Source: Juglans regia
Taxonomy: Eukaryota > Streptophyta > Magnoliopsida > Fagales > Juglandaceae
Assembly (NCBI RefSeq): GCF_001411555.2
Contig: NC_049909.1
Coordinates: forward strand, 19,764,623 to 19,828,622
Direction of reading: 5' to 3'
Length of the DNA: 64,000 nucleotides
In this document: positions 25,446 to 38,223 of the stretch, piece by piece
Position numbering within the stretch: position 1 is the stretch's first letter
How the letters are laid out: every line of letters starts with the position of its first letter
The notes under the pieces: generated by a model
The model's input: the letters and a program-made list of their open reading frames with translations, nothing else
Told to the model about the DNA's origin: nothing
The model's database searches: none
Position numbers and translations under genes: made by a program

Positions 25446-26994
25446 AAACTTTCACGTCATACCAAATCCTATTTGAGTTATGCTATGGCCCCCGCTAGGA
25501 GTGTAATATTATTTTACATGTGTTTTGTTTAAGTTATTTTTTATATAAATCTTTTAAATATTTTTAAAAAATAAAATAAATTTAAAACATCATTAAGAAA
25601 ACACTTTCTTAATCAAAAAGTAAAATATATATATATATATATTAAAAAATACTTTCTTAATCACAAAGTAAAATAAAAAATTATAAAAAAATATTTTTTA
25701 TAGTTTTTTATTTTATTTCATGATTAAGAAAGTATTTTTAAATAATATTATAATTTTTTCATTTTTTTAAAATATTTAAAATTATTAAAAAAATTATATT
25801 AAAAAAAAACTTGAAAAAAATACATAAAAATAAAATGCTAGACCCCAGCGGGAATAGGATGCCGACCTAGATGATCTGCATGAATAGGATGTAGAGGCGC
25901 ACCATTTATCACGTGACTCGTGCTACACTCATTGAAGAAAAAATCTACACAATTTTTTACTATTCACATAATCTCTACACATCACACTTTTTTTAATTTT
26001 TAATTTTTTTGTTTTATCAAATATTTAATATATGAATAATAAATAGAAGAATTGAATTAGTTTAAAAAGAATATACTCAAAAAAAAAATAAAAAAATTTA
26101 AAAAAAATATGGTGTGTGGAGGTTGGGGAGGTTGTGTAGTATTGCTCCCCACCGAATGCGTAGATCCGACAAATGGGAGAGGCTTGTTTGAAATTAAATC
26201 TTATTCAAATTTTTATCCAGTCTCATTTTTAAACATAATTTATATATAAAATTTTTAAACTAATCATTATAATTTTTTTTAATTACAAATTTTTTAAATT
26301 TAAAAAATAAAAAATAATTCAACTTTTTTAAATCCTCAACAAAAATAATATTATAAAACTATACTCTAACAATATTTTAATTTTATAATAGTTTTTATTC
26401 AACTTTTTATCTCTCATTTCTCAAAAGTCAAAAAATATACAACTCAAATTATCTCACTACTATTCACAAACTATCTTACTATTATTCACAAAATTTTCAT
26501 TTTATCTTACTCCCTAAATGAGCCTTAAGTGTATTTATTTTTCATATATTTTTTTTTTATATCCTTGATGTTTTAAAAAAAAAAATTATATATCATTAAA
26601 AAAGACTTAATTAATCATGAAGTAAAAAAAAATAGTATCGGTAGACTCTCGTAACCCAGTCTCAGTGAGTTTAGCATTATTGTTATCACATTATTATGCG
26701 AAATCAGCTATTATATCCATATAAATTGCAGTCGTATCTATATATGTACTCGATATCCATGGATATATCCACTTTTTCTCCCTAGCCATCGAACTCCTTC
26801 TCTTGGCTTTACTAATTTCCCTTGAAGACTTTAAAATTCATATGACGGCCATGATCATGTTTAATATTAATGCTTCTGCACGAGAAATCTCTAATATCCT
26901 TCTATGGTACTTAAGTAAAATGTAGTGTACGTGGACCCTTCTTTAATTGTTTGATAAAAAATAGGAGATGTCTGAAAATGGGTCAGTAACCATT

Positions 26995-27030
26995 TGCGCG
27001 CGCGCGCGCACACACACATATATATATATA
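26995..27030. repeat. Compound (GC)n(AC)n(AT)n alternating tract
   Basis: About 36 bp of unbroken purine-pyrimidine alternation that changes from GC to CA to TA steps. It lies about 1 kb downstream of the BEL1 stop codon. Confidence 0.9.
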
Positions 27031-27487
27031 AGCTTGAGGCACATACAGCATAAGATCATATAATAAACTTCTAGATTTCTGGGTCGGTCTAGCTAGTAGT
27101 ACTGTAATCGACAAGTCTTCTAAATTTGTATTACTTGCCCTTAATTTGGTGCGCATCTCTTCGACTTTAACAAGTTTGCAAGTTGAAGGAACAAATAGTC
27201 CATGAAAACCCTAATATTGCCTTTCACACTGACCAAAAAGACAGTTAATAATGAAAGGGCACCTTTTTTTATTGGCAAAAGCAGCTAGCTAGCAAGCATA
27301 AACTACTTTAATGTTGACAAATATCATAAAGCAGGCCGCAAAACGTATTGGCATGAAATATCATCTTCATGCATGCGGTCGAATTAGGGACCACCACAAT
27401 CGAATGATCATCAACCTGATATTTTGTAATATCTTTAGGCATTTTCTTAATCTCCAAAACTACGGAGGTCTCAACGAAATTGTGCTG

Positions 27488-27526
<39 letters not shown>

Positions 27527-28061
27527 AAAAAAAAAATCTACTTGAGCCCCCACGATAATTGAGATTTCGGATTAAGCAAGAGCCGCAGATCATGATGATC
27601 CCATCACCTAGATATATAGTCCAGGAATTCGAAAAGGAGAGAGAATTGCCAAACTATATATATACTTGTACATGGAGCATGTTGAATTGATCGATCTTTG
27701 AGAAAGATCGAGAAACTGAAGAAAACTGGAAAGGAATTTCAACTACATGCAATATTCTTTGCATGATCAATCACCACCAAACTCAAATTAGCCTAATGGA
27801 AAAAGGTCATGTTGATCTTAGTTCTTACAGCCAAGAAAAATTTCCAGCAAAATTGCCAGCCATGCATAGAGGTGATCATCATATTCATATATATACTATT
27901 ATCTGACCAAGTATATATAGCTTAACTCATGTATGTATTAAGTATTTATATGTACCTAAAACAATTCAACTACCATCACCAATTCACCGTCCGTTGATAA
28001 GAACGTCTTTCTCCAAACCCTCCAACCATCGGATTTTCAGCATGCATGCATGATTTTGATT

Positions 28062-31021
28062 CTATCCAGCCAAGTCGTGAAGCAGCTGCGCTCCCATCAA
28101 GTTTCTGTATGGAAGATTCTGTCCCTCGCTGTCAAGAAGCGAGTACTGAACTGTTTGGCATTGATCTTGATCAATGGGATCTCTAGCATAAAACATAGAA
28201 CTCTGAGAGGCGGGCGAGAAGGCTAAGCTCACCCCACTAGCAGTACCATGCTGTTGCATTAACCCTAATGTCAAAGACACTCCACCACCGTTGAAACTCT
28301 GATTAGCATTGTTATTAGCATAAGAAACTGCTCCAGCCGAGGGGTGATTATTATAAGATGAAAAGTCCAGCTCCATAATCCCATACGTCTCGGCTGTGAC
28401 CCGCCCGAAATCATGTTGTTGGTACATCTGGTGATGATCATTTTGCAGGGTTATGGTACTGGTTTTAGATTCATTTTTGTCTTGGTTGGTATTGATGATG
28501 GAAGAGAGGCACTCAGAGTCTATTCGAACAAGTTGGTCCTGCGTAGGTTTTTGATCCTGATCAAGTCGCGTTTGATTTTTCCGGCCAATATTGTCGTCAA
28601 GATCTGTAACACCATCTGAGGAAGTCAAGTTGTTGTCTTGCTCTTTTGTCTCTTCCACGTACATTTCTTCCACCATGGGCTTCCACAGCCTCACCCTTGC
28701 ATTGATGAACCAATTGGATACCTGTGGAAGCATACGTATATAACAACAAAAAGGAATTAGATTAATGCATATTACGTAATATTTTGTCATTTTGTACAAT
28801 TATGTGTTTGTTTATATTGATGTTTGGATCCCAAGAATTGATTATAAAAAAAAAGTATGGATCCTATGAAGATATGCCGTGTTGATAACATAACTAATTC
28901 GTGAGAAAATTAAATTAATGTTAGAAAGATGTGGACTTGCCTGGCTCCTTGAGAGACCTGTTTGGCGGGCTAAGATATGTTTATCAACATCGCTTGGGTA
29001 CCTGCAAAAGTTCCACGAGAACACAGTGTTATGTTTCTACTTGAGTGTCTTGCGATTGAGAGAGAGAGAGATGGGTCCTATGGAATAGCACTAGATCCAC
29101 ACATAAGTAACACAGAAAAAGGCTAGCAAGATATCCATAAAGAAGTTAAAATCATTGACAGTAATTTGACAAGAATTAAATTGGAATCTGAATGTTGGTG
29201 GGGAGAAACTACCAAAACATCCATTGTTTTTGCAAGCAAGAATCACGGGGACGTTACGAAATTAGAAACCCACACAACTAAAACAACTACAATTTTGAAT
29301 CATTTCTTTGGTGAAAACATTGATTCTATGTGAAATCATTTCGTAATTAACTCAAAGATTCCAAAGTTAGGGAAAAGAGATTTACGGATGGAGAAAATGC
29401 TCAAAAAGCCACGCTCGTAGAACAGAAACGGATCGCTCAGGAAGGCCGCGTTGAGGTCTCCATGGATGGCTCTCCATCATGTTCATTTGCTGAAACGCCC
29501 TCTCTTGCCTTAGTGTTTGGTCAAGAATCCTAAGTCTCGGAGTTTCGCCTCTGGTTGTCCCGGGTGCAACAGTATCCTTTTCACCCATGGCTATCTTGGT
29601 TGCCTGAATCTCACCCACAATTCCATCTTTCAAACATCTAAAATGCCTCGACATGGCTTTTGAAGCCAACGCGGAGTAGACAGTCGCCGCCCCTGGGCCA
29701 GCTACGGCTTCGAAAGACGACACTACTGCCTTCATTTGATTACAGTAGTGCCTGTACCTCCTGTCCACCTTAAGAAGAAGAAAGAGAGGGAAGTCAAGGA
29801 ATGCCCAAGTTTCTGAAAGTAGATGATGAAAACCCCAAATTGTCACGAGCTGGGCATCAATGAAAAGGCCCGCGTCGCTTAATTAGTACAAGAATTAAAT
29901 CCAAGAGACCCCAGTCCAACAACGACTGGGTAAAACTTGGAACTTTTTTTAATACTAATAAACTTAATTTTAAGAAAACATATTTTTTACTTTTATTTAC
30001 ATATTTTGAGGAATAGGAAGCAAGGTTTGAGGAAAGTGGCGAAAAGAAAGGACCTTTACTTGAGTAAAATAAGATTTGATATATGCATGCATACCTCTTC
30101 CAGCATCGAAAGTAGTTTTGTTTTTCTTTTCTGCAACTCCATGTATTCGAGGGAGTAAAGAGCCTGCTTTTTGGAAGAACTACTGCCAGTATCCTCATTC
30201 CACTGCTTGGCCTTGTGGGCCTTTTGCTGCAGAGGATCAGTTTGCTTTGTCCCAAGGCTACAGAACTCGTTCAGAAGTTCCTGTGCAGGGGTCAAGTACT
30301 TTGAGTTCCTGAGCTGGAACTGACCTTGATGAAGATTTGAAGCTTTTACTAAAGATCCATCTTGCATTATTTGTTCCTGTTGGATAGTTGATGATTTTCC
30401 ATAAAACCCATCTCTAGAGCTCGAAGCAATGAACCTTAAATCATCATGTTGGTCTTGATGGCGATGATTGGTGTGCCTTAGCTCAAAGGGCTGTACCCCA
30501 ATAGAGGAAGGATTGCTTGAACAAAGAGAGAGTGAAAGGCCTTGACTTGGCCTTTCATTTCCTTCACAAGGAAACACGCACCTTAAAGAAGAATCATCAA
30601 CGAGCAGTCTGTTCTCTTGCCAAGCTCCAGAGTCATGTGCTCCTACTACAAGTTTCCCACTACTTGTTTCAGAAATACCAGTTGTGAAATCAGGCTTATT
30701 GTACTCGTGCTGATAAAAATCACTTGTGGATTCGTTGATCGTATTTGAAGAGGATGGACCGGGGCGGCTTTGACACTTGCCAAAGAACTCTTTCCACATG
30801 GCTGAGTTACTGTGATCACTTTGTTGCTGTAGATTCTTTGAAAACCCTATCATGTCCATGCCCGTGGTCAAGTTGAAGATCTCTGGGTTGGACTCAAAGC
30901 CCTGGATCTGGTTCGCCAGATGAGCCTGAATGGCCGGGTTACTTGATGAAACACCTGAGTAACAAAAGCCAGCTGAAGAAACCATGTTCCCAGATTTATC
31001 TTCACACTGTTCTCGTGCCAT
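28062..31021 (-). CDS. BEL1: BEL1-type TALE homeodomain transcription factor, 676 aa
   Basis: BEL1-class proteins are nuclear factors that pair with KNOX homeodomain proteins; Arabidopsis BEL1 controls ovule integument identity. Exons: 31021-30095, 29768-29386, 29001-28941 (61 nt) and 28721-28062. They join in frame with phases 0, 2 and 0. The first two introns are GT-AG. The third starts GCAAGT and ends CAG, so it is GC-AG. Domains: SKY box from residue 240 ([18 protein letters not shown]), BELL helix about 290-400 ([16 protein letters not shown], then the [10 protein letters not shown] region), and homeodomain about 412-472. The homeodomain has the three-residue loop extension (PYPSDVD) and recognition helix [16 protein letters not shown] at 458-473. 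ZIBEL-like motifs are at about 160-166 (QGLSLSL) and 605-611 (VSLTLGL). The C-terminal [14 protein letters not shown], the start MAREQ and the NQIQGF box resemble BEL1 itself more than other BLH proteins. A 5'UTR intron between about 31078 and 31342 is possible. Orthology to BEL1 is likely but based only on recall. Confidence 0.95.
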
Positions 31022-31562
31022 GGAATAAAATTCTTCTTTCGATGTTTATATTACAGTTGCATGTGGGCTCTGATATTGAAATGAATGTTTATTTATAATT
31101 ACGATCCTATAAAAAGTCACTGTACCAGGAAAAGAAAAAACAAAAGGAAAGGAATCCAGATCAAACCCGTATTAACGCAGAGCTGAAGACCATCGATTAA
31201 TTCCAACAATCTAGTTAATTTAAGAGGTAAAAAGGGTACCCTTTTGTTTGATCAGATAAAGATGATCGGGGAAAAGTATTTGTTTTGGATTTTTATGTTT
31301 TGGAAACCACGGACTGAGAGAGAAAGGGAGAGACTTTACCGGTAATGGAAGAGTGGACTGTGTGGTTGGAGAGCAGAAGTGGACGTACGTATTTGTACTT
31401 GGTGGTGGTGGTGGACGGAAGTGGCTTGGTGATGGGGGAAGGAGGGAAGGAGGGGCTTCTTCTCAGAATTCTTCTCTTAATAAGCCAACATGGTATGCCA
31501 TGAAAGCCAACCTCGAAAGAAATATCAGATACATCTCATCAAAAATAGAGGTTCAGATGAGA

Positions 31563-31660
31563 GTGATGATAACCTCCAAGCCTTGTTCATCATTTGATTT
31601 GTGCCTCTCTCTCTCTCTCTCTCTCGTGACGATGAGCTCCAAGCCATGGTTCATATATGC

Positions 31661-31694
<34 letters not shown>

Positions 31695-31695
31695 A
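31563..31695. promoter_or_regulatory. Duplicated block with two CT/GA repeat tracts upstream of BEL1
   Basis: Two imperfect copies of a block, each containing CTCCAAGCC followed by TTGTTCAT or TGGTTCAT, end in (CT)n runs at about 31605-31625 and 31663-31683. They lie about 580-670 bp upstream of the BEL1 start codon. On the BEL1 strand these are GA repeats, the kind of DNA bound by plant BBR/BPC GAGA-binding factors. A regulatory function here is inference. Confidence 0.4.
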
Positions 31696-32521
31696 GTGGG
31701 TCAATGCAACATGATACCAATACATCCAAAATAGACTTCCTTGCTATAGAAAATTAAATAATCACTTCAATTATTTGGTAACCAACAATTTAAAAAATCT
31801 GGTTATTATAATCTCGAAAAGAAAAGGCAACACACTTCAATATCAAATTTGTAAAACTACTTAGTAAACTTCCTTGCTTTTTACAAAAGTACTGAAGGAG
31901 GGAGGAGGACCATGGAACAACAGAAAGTAATGATCGTCCCTTTCCTGTACATAAAGTCACACACTAAAACAAGCCGCCACATGACTTGTTCTATCTTACT
32001 TTAATGATTTTTCTAGTCCATAGTCATGAGCTTTGCTACAAAACCTCCATCACATTCCACATTTCATATTTTTTTAAATTTTTTAAATTTTTAATATTGT
32101 TTTTAAATTTTTTTTTGAGTTTGTTCTTTTTAAATTATTTCAAATTTTTTATTCATTATTCATATAATAAATATTTAATAAAAAAAAAATAAAAATTAAA
32201 AATAATGTGAAGTGTGGAAGTTATATAAATAGTAAAAAATTGAGTAGATTTTTTATAGTAATAATACATCTTACGAAAAGCCCACGAGAACTCCCAAAAT
32301 AATTTCTTTAAAAAAAAAAAAAATGTTGGAGATCTTCGTAGGGAACGAATCCCAAGAAATCATTTCCTAAGTAGGAGTTGTTCCAGGCCTTTTCAGGTTG
32401 GTTTCAGTGAGGCTTCTGGGTGGGCCTGCCTTTATATATATATATATATATTTATATAATGTGTGTGTACGATCCCTTCTTAACCAAAAATTCAAGGCTC
32501 CCTCTTCAGTCTCGGAAAGTC

Positions 32522-32735
32522 TTGTTTATTTTTTAAAAATATTTCATCTCATCTCATCTTATCATTATAATTTTTTTAAATTTTTATATAAAATAAAATA
32601 AATAATTCAATTTTTTTAAATCCCAAAACAATAATAATATTAAAAAATATATTTTAACAATATTTTATTCAACTTTTTAACTTTAATCTCAACTCATCTC
32701 ATCTCATCTCATCTCATCTCATCTTATCTCTGAAA
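32522..32735 (-). mobile_element. CTCATCTC family mini-element with extended pentamer run
   Basis: CATCTCATCTCATC lies on the left. On the right, CTCAT/CTCAA pentamers are repeated about eight times (32688-32725). The AT-rich core matches the copy at 12331-12532. The flanks CTTGTTTATTTTT and GAAAAGAAACGGGC resemble TTTGTTTATTTTG and GAAAACAAACGAGC of that copy. Confidence 0.7.
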
Positions 32736-33270
32736 AGAAACGGGCACTAATGGTTTGTTGTTTCACAGAGAGCAGGAGAAAGAGATGCCGAGTGAAAGAG
32801 TAGATGCGCTTGCGCTTGCGCTTGCGCATGGGGTTGTGGAAAATGTTCCCAAAATAAGGAACTGTGCGTAGGATGAGATGAGGTGGTCCAACGCTTCCCT
32901 TCCGTCTAATTCTCATTAACTGGTCACTGGTGTATTAAAGGACTCCTCCACCCATCACCTTCTCTCTTCCTCTCTTCACATTGCATGGGACCGCATCTAT
33001 TCTTTTGAGTTATGATCAAAATATGCCATCTCCACGCGCTGAATGAGAATATTAATTTGTCACTGATCCATCCTAAGCCTACCTAACCTAACACCGAATG
33101 AGATTTCCTTTCATCTTCTAAGTATTTTCTATGATTTGAGGAGATATTAATACGAAAGGTAGATAATTTTAATGTTAGAGTATAAATGTTAAGTTATATA
33201 TCTCTCTCTAAAAGTATATATTTATAAGACAAAAAGTTAGAGAGTATCTTTTTTAAATGGACAATATTGC

Positions 33271-33484
33271 TAGAGTGACTACCAAATATGCCCACTAAAT
33301 GTGCATGCTAATACAAATGAATTTGTTTTTCTTTAATCATTTTTTAAACATTTTTAACTATTAAGAAAAAAATAAAAAATATATAAATTCACTAATAATC
33401 ACTTCTTTAACCATTAATAAAAATCAATAAATAAAAAAAATATGAGTGAGCTTATTTGATGGACATATTTGATAGTCATACTAT
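33271..33484. mobile_element. MITE-like element, GACTACCAAATATG ends
   Basis: TAGAGTGACTACCAAATATG at the left corresponds to the inverted CATATTTGATAGTCATACTA at the right, with four mismatches. The core is AT-rich, with TTTAATCATTTTTTAAACATTTTTAA and its approximate complement. It resembles the core at 36085-36326. Confidence 0.6.
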
Positions 33485-36084
33485 CTTTTTTCATTTTAAA
33501 TTGATGAAATTTGCTAAAGAGTAGAATAAGAAAAGAAACTGGATGGAAGTAGAAAAACATAAGACCAAGTGTAACGTGTCAATGAAAGCCCAAGGCACAT
33601 CAGGGTGCATACTTAAAAATGAGTAATCAATGATACAATTGGAGTCTTATTTTAACCATTAAAAGAATAAAATATTCTCATTTTCAAATAAATCTCATAC
33701 ATCACTTATCCTTATCAATAAAATATCACACAAATGACGACTTAGGCACACAGTACTCATTTGAGTGCTTTCAGATTTTCATTGATTTGGTGTTGGGTAA
33801 GCTTTTATTTTCATTATTTGCCAACTTTTACCCCTAATTTTTTAGGTGGATTTATATGTAAAGTATTTAGGAATTAATCTTTTTTACTAAAACCTCCCAA
33901 TGTTTTGACATGCGTGCTTTGTTAATCCATGGATAGTTTTTATAGAAATAATCTTGCGTGCTAAAGATAGTTGTGAAATACGTACTCCCTCTATTACTTT
34001 TTTGGCTTCAATTTCATTTTTTTTATTATATAATTTTAAATAGAATAAAGCACGCGTGTCAAATTAACCAACACCAACTAATTAACCTCTTCCAACGTCG
34101 AAACAACAACGTCGTTCGTTATCCATTCCACACGCTCCAAAACATGAGAGTGTGGCTTTTCAATTTTTTATTTTTATTTTATTTTTAAATCCCACAATAA
34201 ATTTTGTCCCCAGAAAAAGTAGGTGGTCCAATTTCATGAGCTTTCTCCGCCGCTTGCGCCATTTGGTCCCTTCTCTTACCCTATGCCCTACACCACGCTG
34301 ACGTCATTTTCCTCTTTGGCTTTCTCTGCTAGCTAGCAGCTCGTTTCTACTTGCTTTCTGGGGTTGTTGGACACTATGCACTCGGCACTCCCATGCGCAT
34401 CTAAGGCAAACTTAATTTCTGCCAAACAGAGTACCTGTGTTTCTTTCTTTCAAGCTTCAACGTCCAGCTCCTTATTTGCCCTTGTCCACGCCTTTCAGAG
34501 GCAGGGTGCCGGGCCACCCCCTCAAAAGACGGGGGGAGTGAAAGAGAAAGGCACTTTTTCTCTTATTAATTTGCTCTCGCCTTAAAATTAACAGAACTAC
34601 TGTACATTTCTCTTGAATGAGTTGAAACTTGTAGTCATACATATATATATATATACTAGTTAGGGCAATGTGCGCTGCACGTGTGCCCAATTGTCTACTA
34701 TTAAATATTGTGAGATGTATAATAAATAATAAAATATGACTACTTTCAGATAGAATTATCGTATAAAGCAAATCATCATATTATCACAAACAGCATATGA
34801 GTAAGGATTTTTGACTAATTTTCCTTTTTATTTCATATTATAAACCCTAATATCGATGATTATATCCAATAGTGAGAATCTTAGATCTTGTTAGGCAGCA
34901 AACTCAAGAATTGAATGCACTTAAATGAAATGTAACATTCATAAGCAAATTAAGATTATTTTTTTTAATAAAAATAAAATATTGTTTGGTTAAGTTTACC
35001 AAAATCTCTTGTTTAAAAGGTTAATATTTCTATAATATTAAAAAATAATATTTTAACAATATTTTATTTAACTTTTCATTTTCAATTCAACTAATCTCAT
35101 CTTAATTAGGATCTAACCTATAAAAAAAAACCTCAGTATCCAAACTCACATAATCGGCAAAAGAGCAAAAACATAAGAGAACCGAATTTGATAAGAAAAA
35201 CAGGAAAAAAGTGAGAAAGAAATTGATAAGAACACTGTTCATCCCTTACTAATTTTCAAATAAAAGTCTATTTGAAAATAGATTTTATTCCAAAATTTTC
35301 ATATCATATCCCATCTCTTTTTTAAACATAACTGAAATACAAAACCTTTAAAATAATCATTACAACTTTCTCAAAATTTCAAATTTCAAATAAAATATAA
35401 TTTATCTTTTTAAATTTCAAAACAAAAATAATATTATAAAATTATAATCTAAGTGTCTTATAATATTTTAATTTTATAATATTTTTTATTTAACTCTTTC
35501 TCTCTTTCAATTATTTTTTATAAAATTTCATCTCATCTAACTCCCTCCAACATTATATAAATTTTCAAAGAAGGAAAAAAATTAAAAATGTTCTAATATA
35601 TATTAACATATTCTAGACCATATTATTTAACACTACAAATAATGTTAAATTATTACGTTAGTTCAAAGGCAGTTTAGCTCTTAATTTAAGAATGCAAATC
35701 AGATCATCTTAATTTACTTCAAAAGTTTTCATAACTCTTTTTAATATTATTAAAACAGAAACACTATAAGAAATAATAATAATGAAAAACATTAATTTAT
35801 TTAACATTTTCACACTTGGCTAAATAAAATAGTAATAATGACATATTATATTTTTAAATTATTAAAAAGTTATAATTTATTTCCTTATGAAAAATTGTAA
35901 TTATACTAACCAACCTACTATTATTACTCTTAATAATTATAGTTGGATGCGCATGTTGTATATTTGTTATTTCCAAAATAAATATATAATGTGTCAGTTT
36001 TAAAATTGAAAATGACAGTGGTAAGTATTAAATAATTTAATCATATATTTTATAAAGTCTCATCCTTTACATTTAAAAAAAGAT

Positions 36085-36326
36085 AATGATAGGGTTACTT
36101 CCCTATTACTATCCAATTACTATTTATAGTTAATTTCAAGTTTTTTATTTTTTTATCATTTTCTTTGAAGTATTTTTTTAACATCTTTAATCGAAAAAAT
36201 AAAAAAATATATATAATGTTATTAATAATCAATTCCTTAATCATTAAATAAAATAAAAAATTTAAAAAAAAATCAAATATAAAAAGAGTAGTAAATGAGT
36301 AGTAGGAGAGTAGTAACCCTATCATT
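36085..36326. mobile_element. MITE with a perfect 15-bp terminal inverted repeat (AATGATAGGGTTACT)
   Basis: AATGATAGGGTTACT at 36085-36099 is the exact reverse complement of AGTAACCCTATCATT at 36312-36326. Similarity continues inward imperfectly. The 242-bp element is non-coding and AT-rich inside. No convincing target-site duplication is visible. Confidence 0.8.
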
Positions 36327-36630
36327 TTCCTTTAAAAGAAATTAAATAAACTATAATACATTAGAAATTATATATTTTAATTAATTTCAAGTTAATTAAT
36401 AAACTATTCAATTTATCTAGAAATAAAAAATATATATATTTAAGTTTATTTTTTAATAAATCATTAAACAAAAATTATTAATAAAAGGAAAAAAATAGTT
36501 TATACTGAAATGTAACAATTGAATTCAATATTTACATAATTTAAAATTAAAGGAAATAAAACACAATAAAACACAACACAGCCGCCTCTATAAAAACAAA
36601 TAAATTAAATTAAGAAAAAAAAAACGAGAG

Positions 36631-36945
36631 CCGCGGCTTGGATTCGTCGTGGCGGTTAACGGCGGCACGATAGGAGCTGATATTGGAAGGGGAGGAACGC
36701 CGGACGGAGGGGAAGAGAATGGATGGGGCGGTGTTAGCCACGCCAGCGTGCGGTGGCGCACTGGAGGCGACGAAGAATCGGACGGGCCGCGGCTTGGATT
36801 CGCTCGTGGCGGTCAACGGCTGCACGAGAGGGGTTGAGATTGGAAGGGAATGGACGCCAGTCGGAGGGGAAGAGAATGAGACCGGCGGTGTCGAGTACGA
36901 CGGCGTGAGACGGCGCACCGTAGCAGATGAAGAAACGGACGAGGG
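36631..36945. repeat. GC-rich island formed by a 156-bp tandem duplication
   Basis: Two imperfect copies start with CCGCGGCTTGGATTCG at 36631 and 36787. Shared landmarks are GTGGCGGT-AACGGC, GATATTGGAAGG/GAGATTGGAAGG and GGAGGGGAAGAGAATG. The GC content is far above that of the surrounding DNA and continues to about 36985 (CTCGCGCGCGG). Open frames on both strands are a by-product of the GC content and have no domain I recognise. On the minus strand the block looks like a C/T-rich leader followed by an Ala/Pro/Ser-rich frame. Confidence 0.75.
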
Positions 36946-38185
36946 AGAGGGGAGGAGGGGCTCGCGCGCGGTGGGAAAAATGTCAGTGGCAAAATCGAGA
37001 TTTTGGAATAAAAGTAGGGATAAAATTAGAAAAAAAAATATTAGACGAAAATATTGTAGAAACTTTTTCGCGCTTTATATATAAGTAGATATATATATAT
37101 ATATATATGTGTGGTTCGTTCTAGGGCATCAGTATAGGGTGGTCCATTTCCATAGTCTTTTTGCAAGCACCATTCTAATTAGGCCAGCTAGCTATTGGAG
37201 GAGTATTACTCCGAGCTATATATATATATATATATATATATCAGTTGTACTGGGACTATGTAGCTAGGGTTTTCTCTGCAGCGTTTTCTTCGTTAGGATC
37301 CAAGAGGTTTTGGACCTAGCTAGCTAAGATATGAAGAGGGAGGAGATCAGGTCTTTGGAAATCGAAGTGCGTGGATTGCGGGTCTGATATGATCAAATTA
37401 TTGTCTGGAGTCTGGACCTAAGGATTGGTGAGTATGGTATATGCTATTAAGGCTGTAGGGGTCCACTGAAAAATGGTGTACTTTTGGAGTGTACGGAACT
37501 AAAGTATGCGCGCCAGGTCTATTTATTTATGTCTGTACTGCATTTCCCAACTACTCTATTATATCTTGCTCGCTGTTTCACGTTTGCCGAGCTAGCTTTA
37601 TCAAAGCTTGATCATCATCAGTTTTCAATTCATAAACAGCTGAAGCTTTACTATAACTTTGGCATTGCAAAACTAGAGCTTTCTGCTCTGAAGATCAATT
37701 GATCTCGCCCGCCGGCCTTTAATTACTTGTCCCAGATGATCAGATCAGCTAGCTATATATTCACGTGACCAAGTCAAGTGGCATCATCTATAGCCTATTT
37801 TTAACTTTTTCAAGGGATTCTTTCAAGGACCAGTACTACTACTTGAAGGTTATATATGCAAGTTATGTTCATCTTCTTGTTTGAAGTACTGTCACAATAG
37901 TGAAACACAAAGATCTGGAAGAGCCGGTACAAATTGTGCCCTATATACGAGGGCTCTGCTTAGGACCCTTTTCACATATATTTTTACATGCATTGGCAGC
38001 GACTGATCGATACATATATAGGACTTGAATCATGAAAGGTCGACGCAAGCCAATACTTCAACCTCAAAAGGTGACTTATATATGAAAGAGGGAAACTTTT
38101 GATGAGGGACCTCAAAATATATCATGATCATCATGTGCATGTCATCTTTGATCGTTACGTTTAAGACTTTTTTAACCATGCATTG

Positions 38186-38223
<38 letters not shown>

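Larger units (their letters stand above)
19870..28061. other. 8-kb spacer between the DUF604 and BEL1 genes
   Basis: The first few hundred bases probably include the DUF604 3'UTR; the last few hundred before 28062 include the BEL1 3'UTR. No gene is recognised between. Contents: a CT-rich run at 20814-20838, a CTCAT-ended element at 22916-23099, a 461-bp inverted-repeat element at 23723-24183, AT-rich inverted-repeat DNA at about 25265-25445 and 25475-25870, (TA)n tracts, and an alternating purine-pyrimidine tract at 26995-27030. A 19-codon frame starting at 23129 (MEEIGNQGIP) has a good initiation context (GCCGCCATGG) but no supported continuation. Confidence 0.55.

Noticed and set aside
28938..28960. 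TGCCTGGCTCC stretch resembling miR160
   Set aside because: It lies within the BEL1 exon 3/intron 3 junction on the other strand, diverges after a few bases and has no hairpin partner nearby.
36610..37084. Open frames in the GC-rich island as a protein-coding gene
   Set aside because: Frames exist on both strands because of low AT content, there is no domain, and the tandem duplication explains the repeats in the translation.
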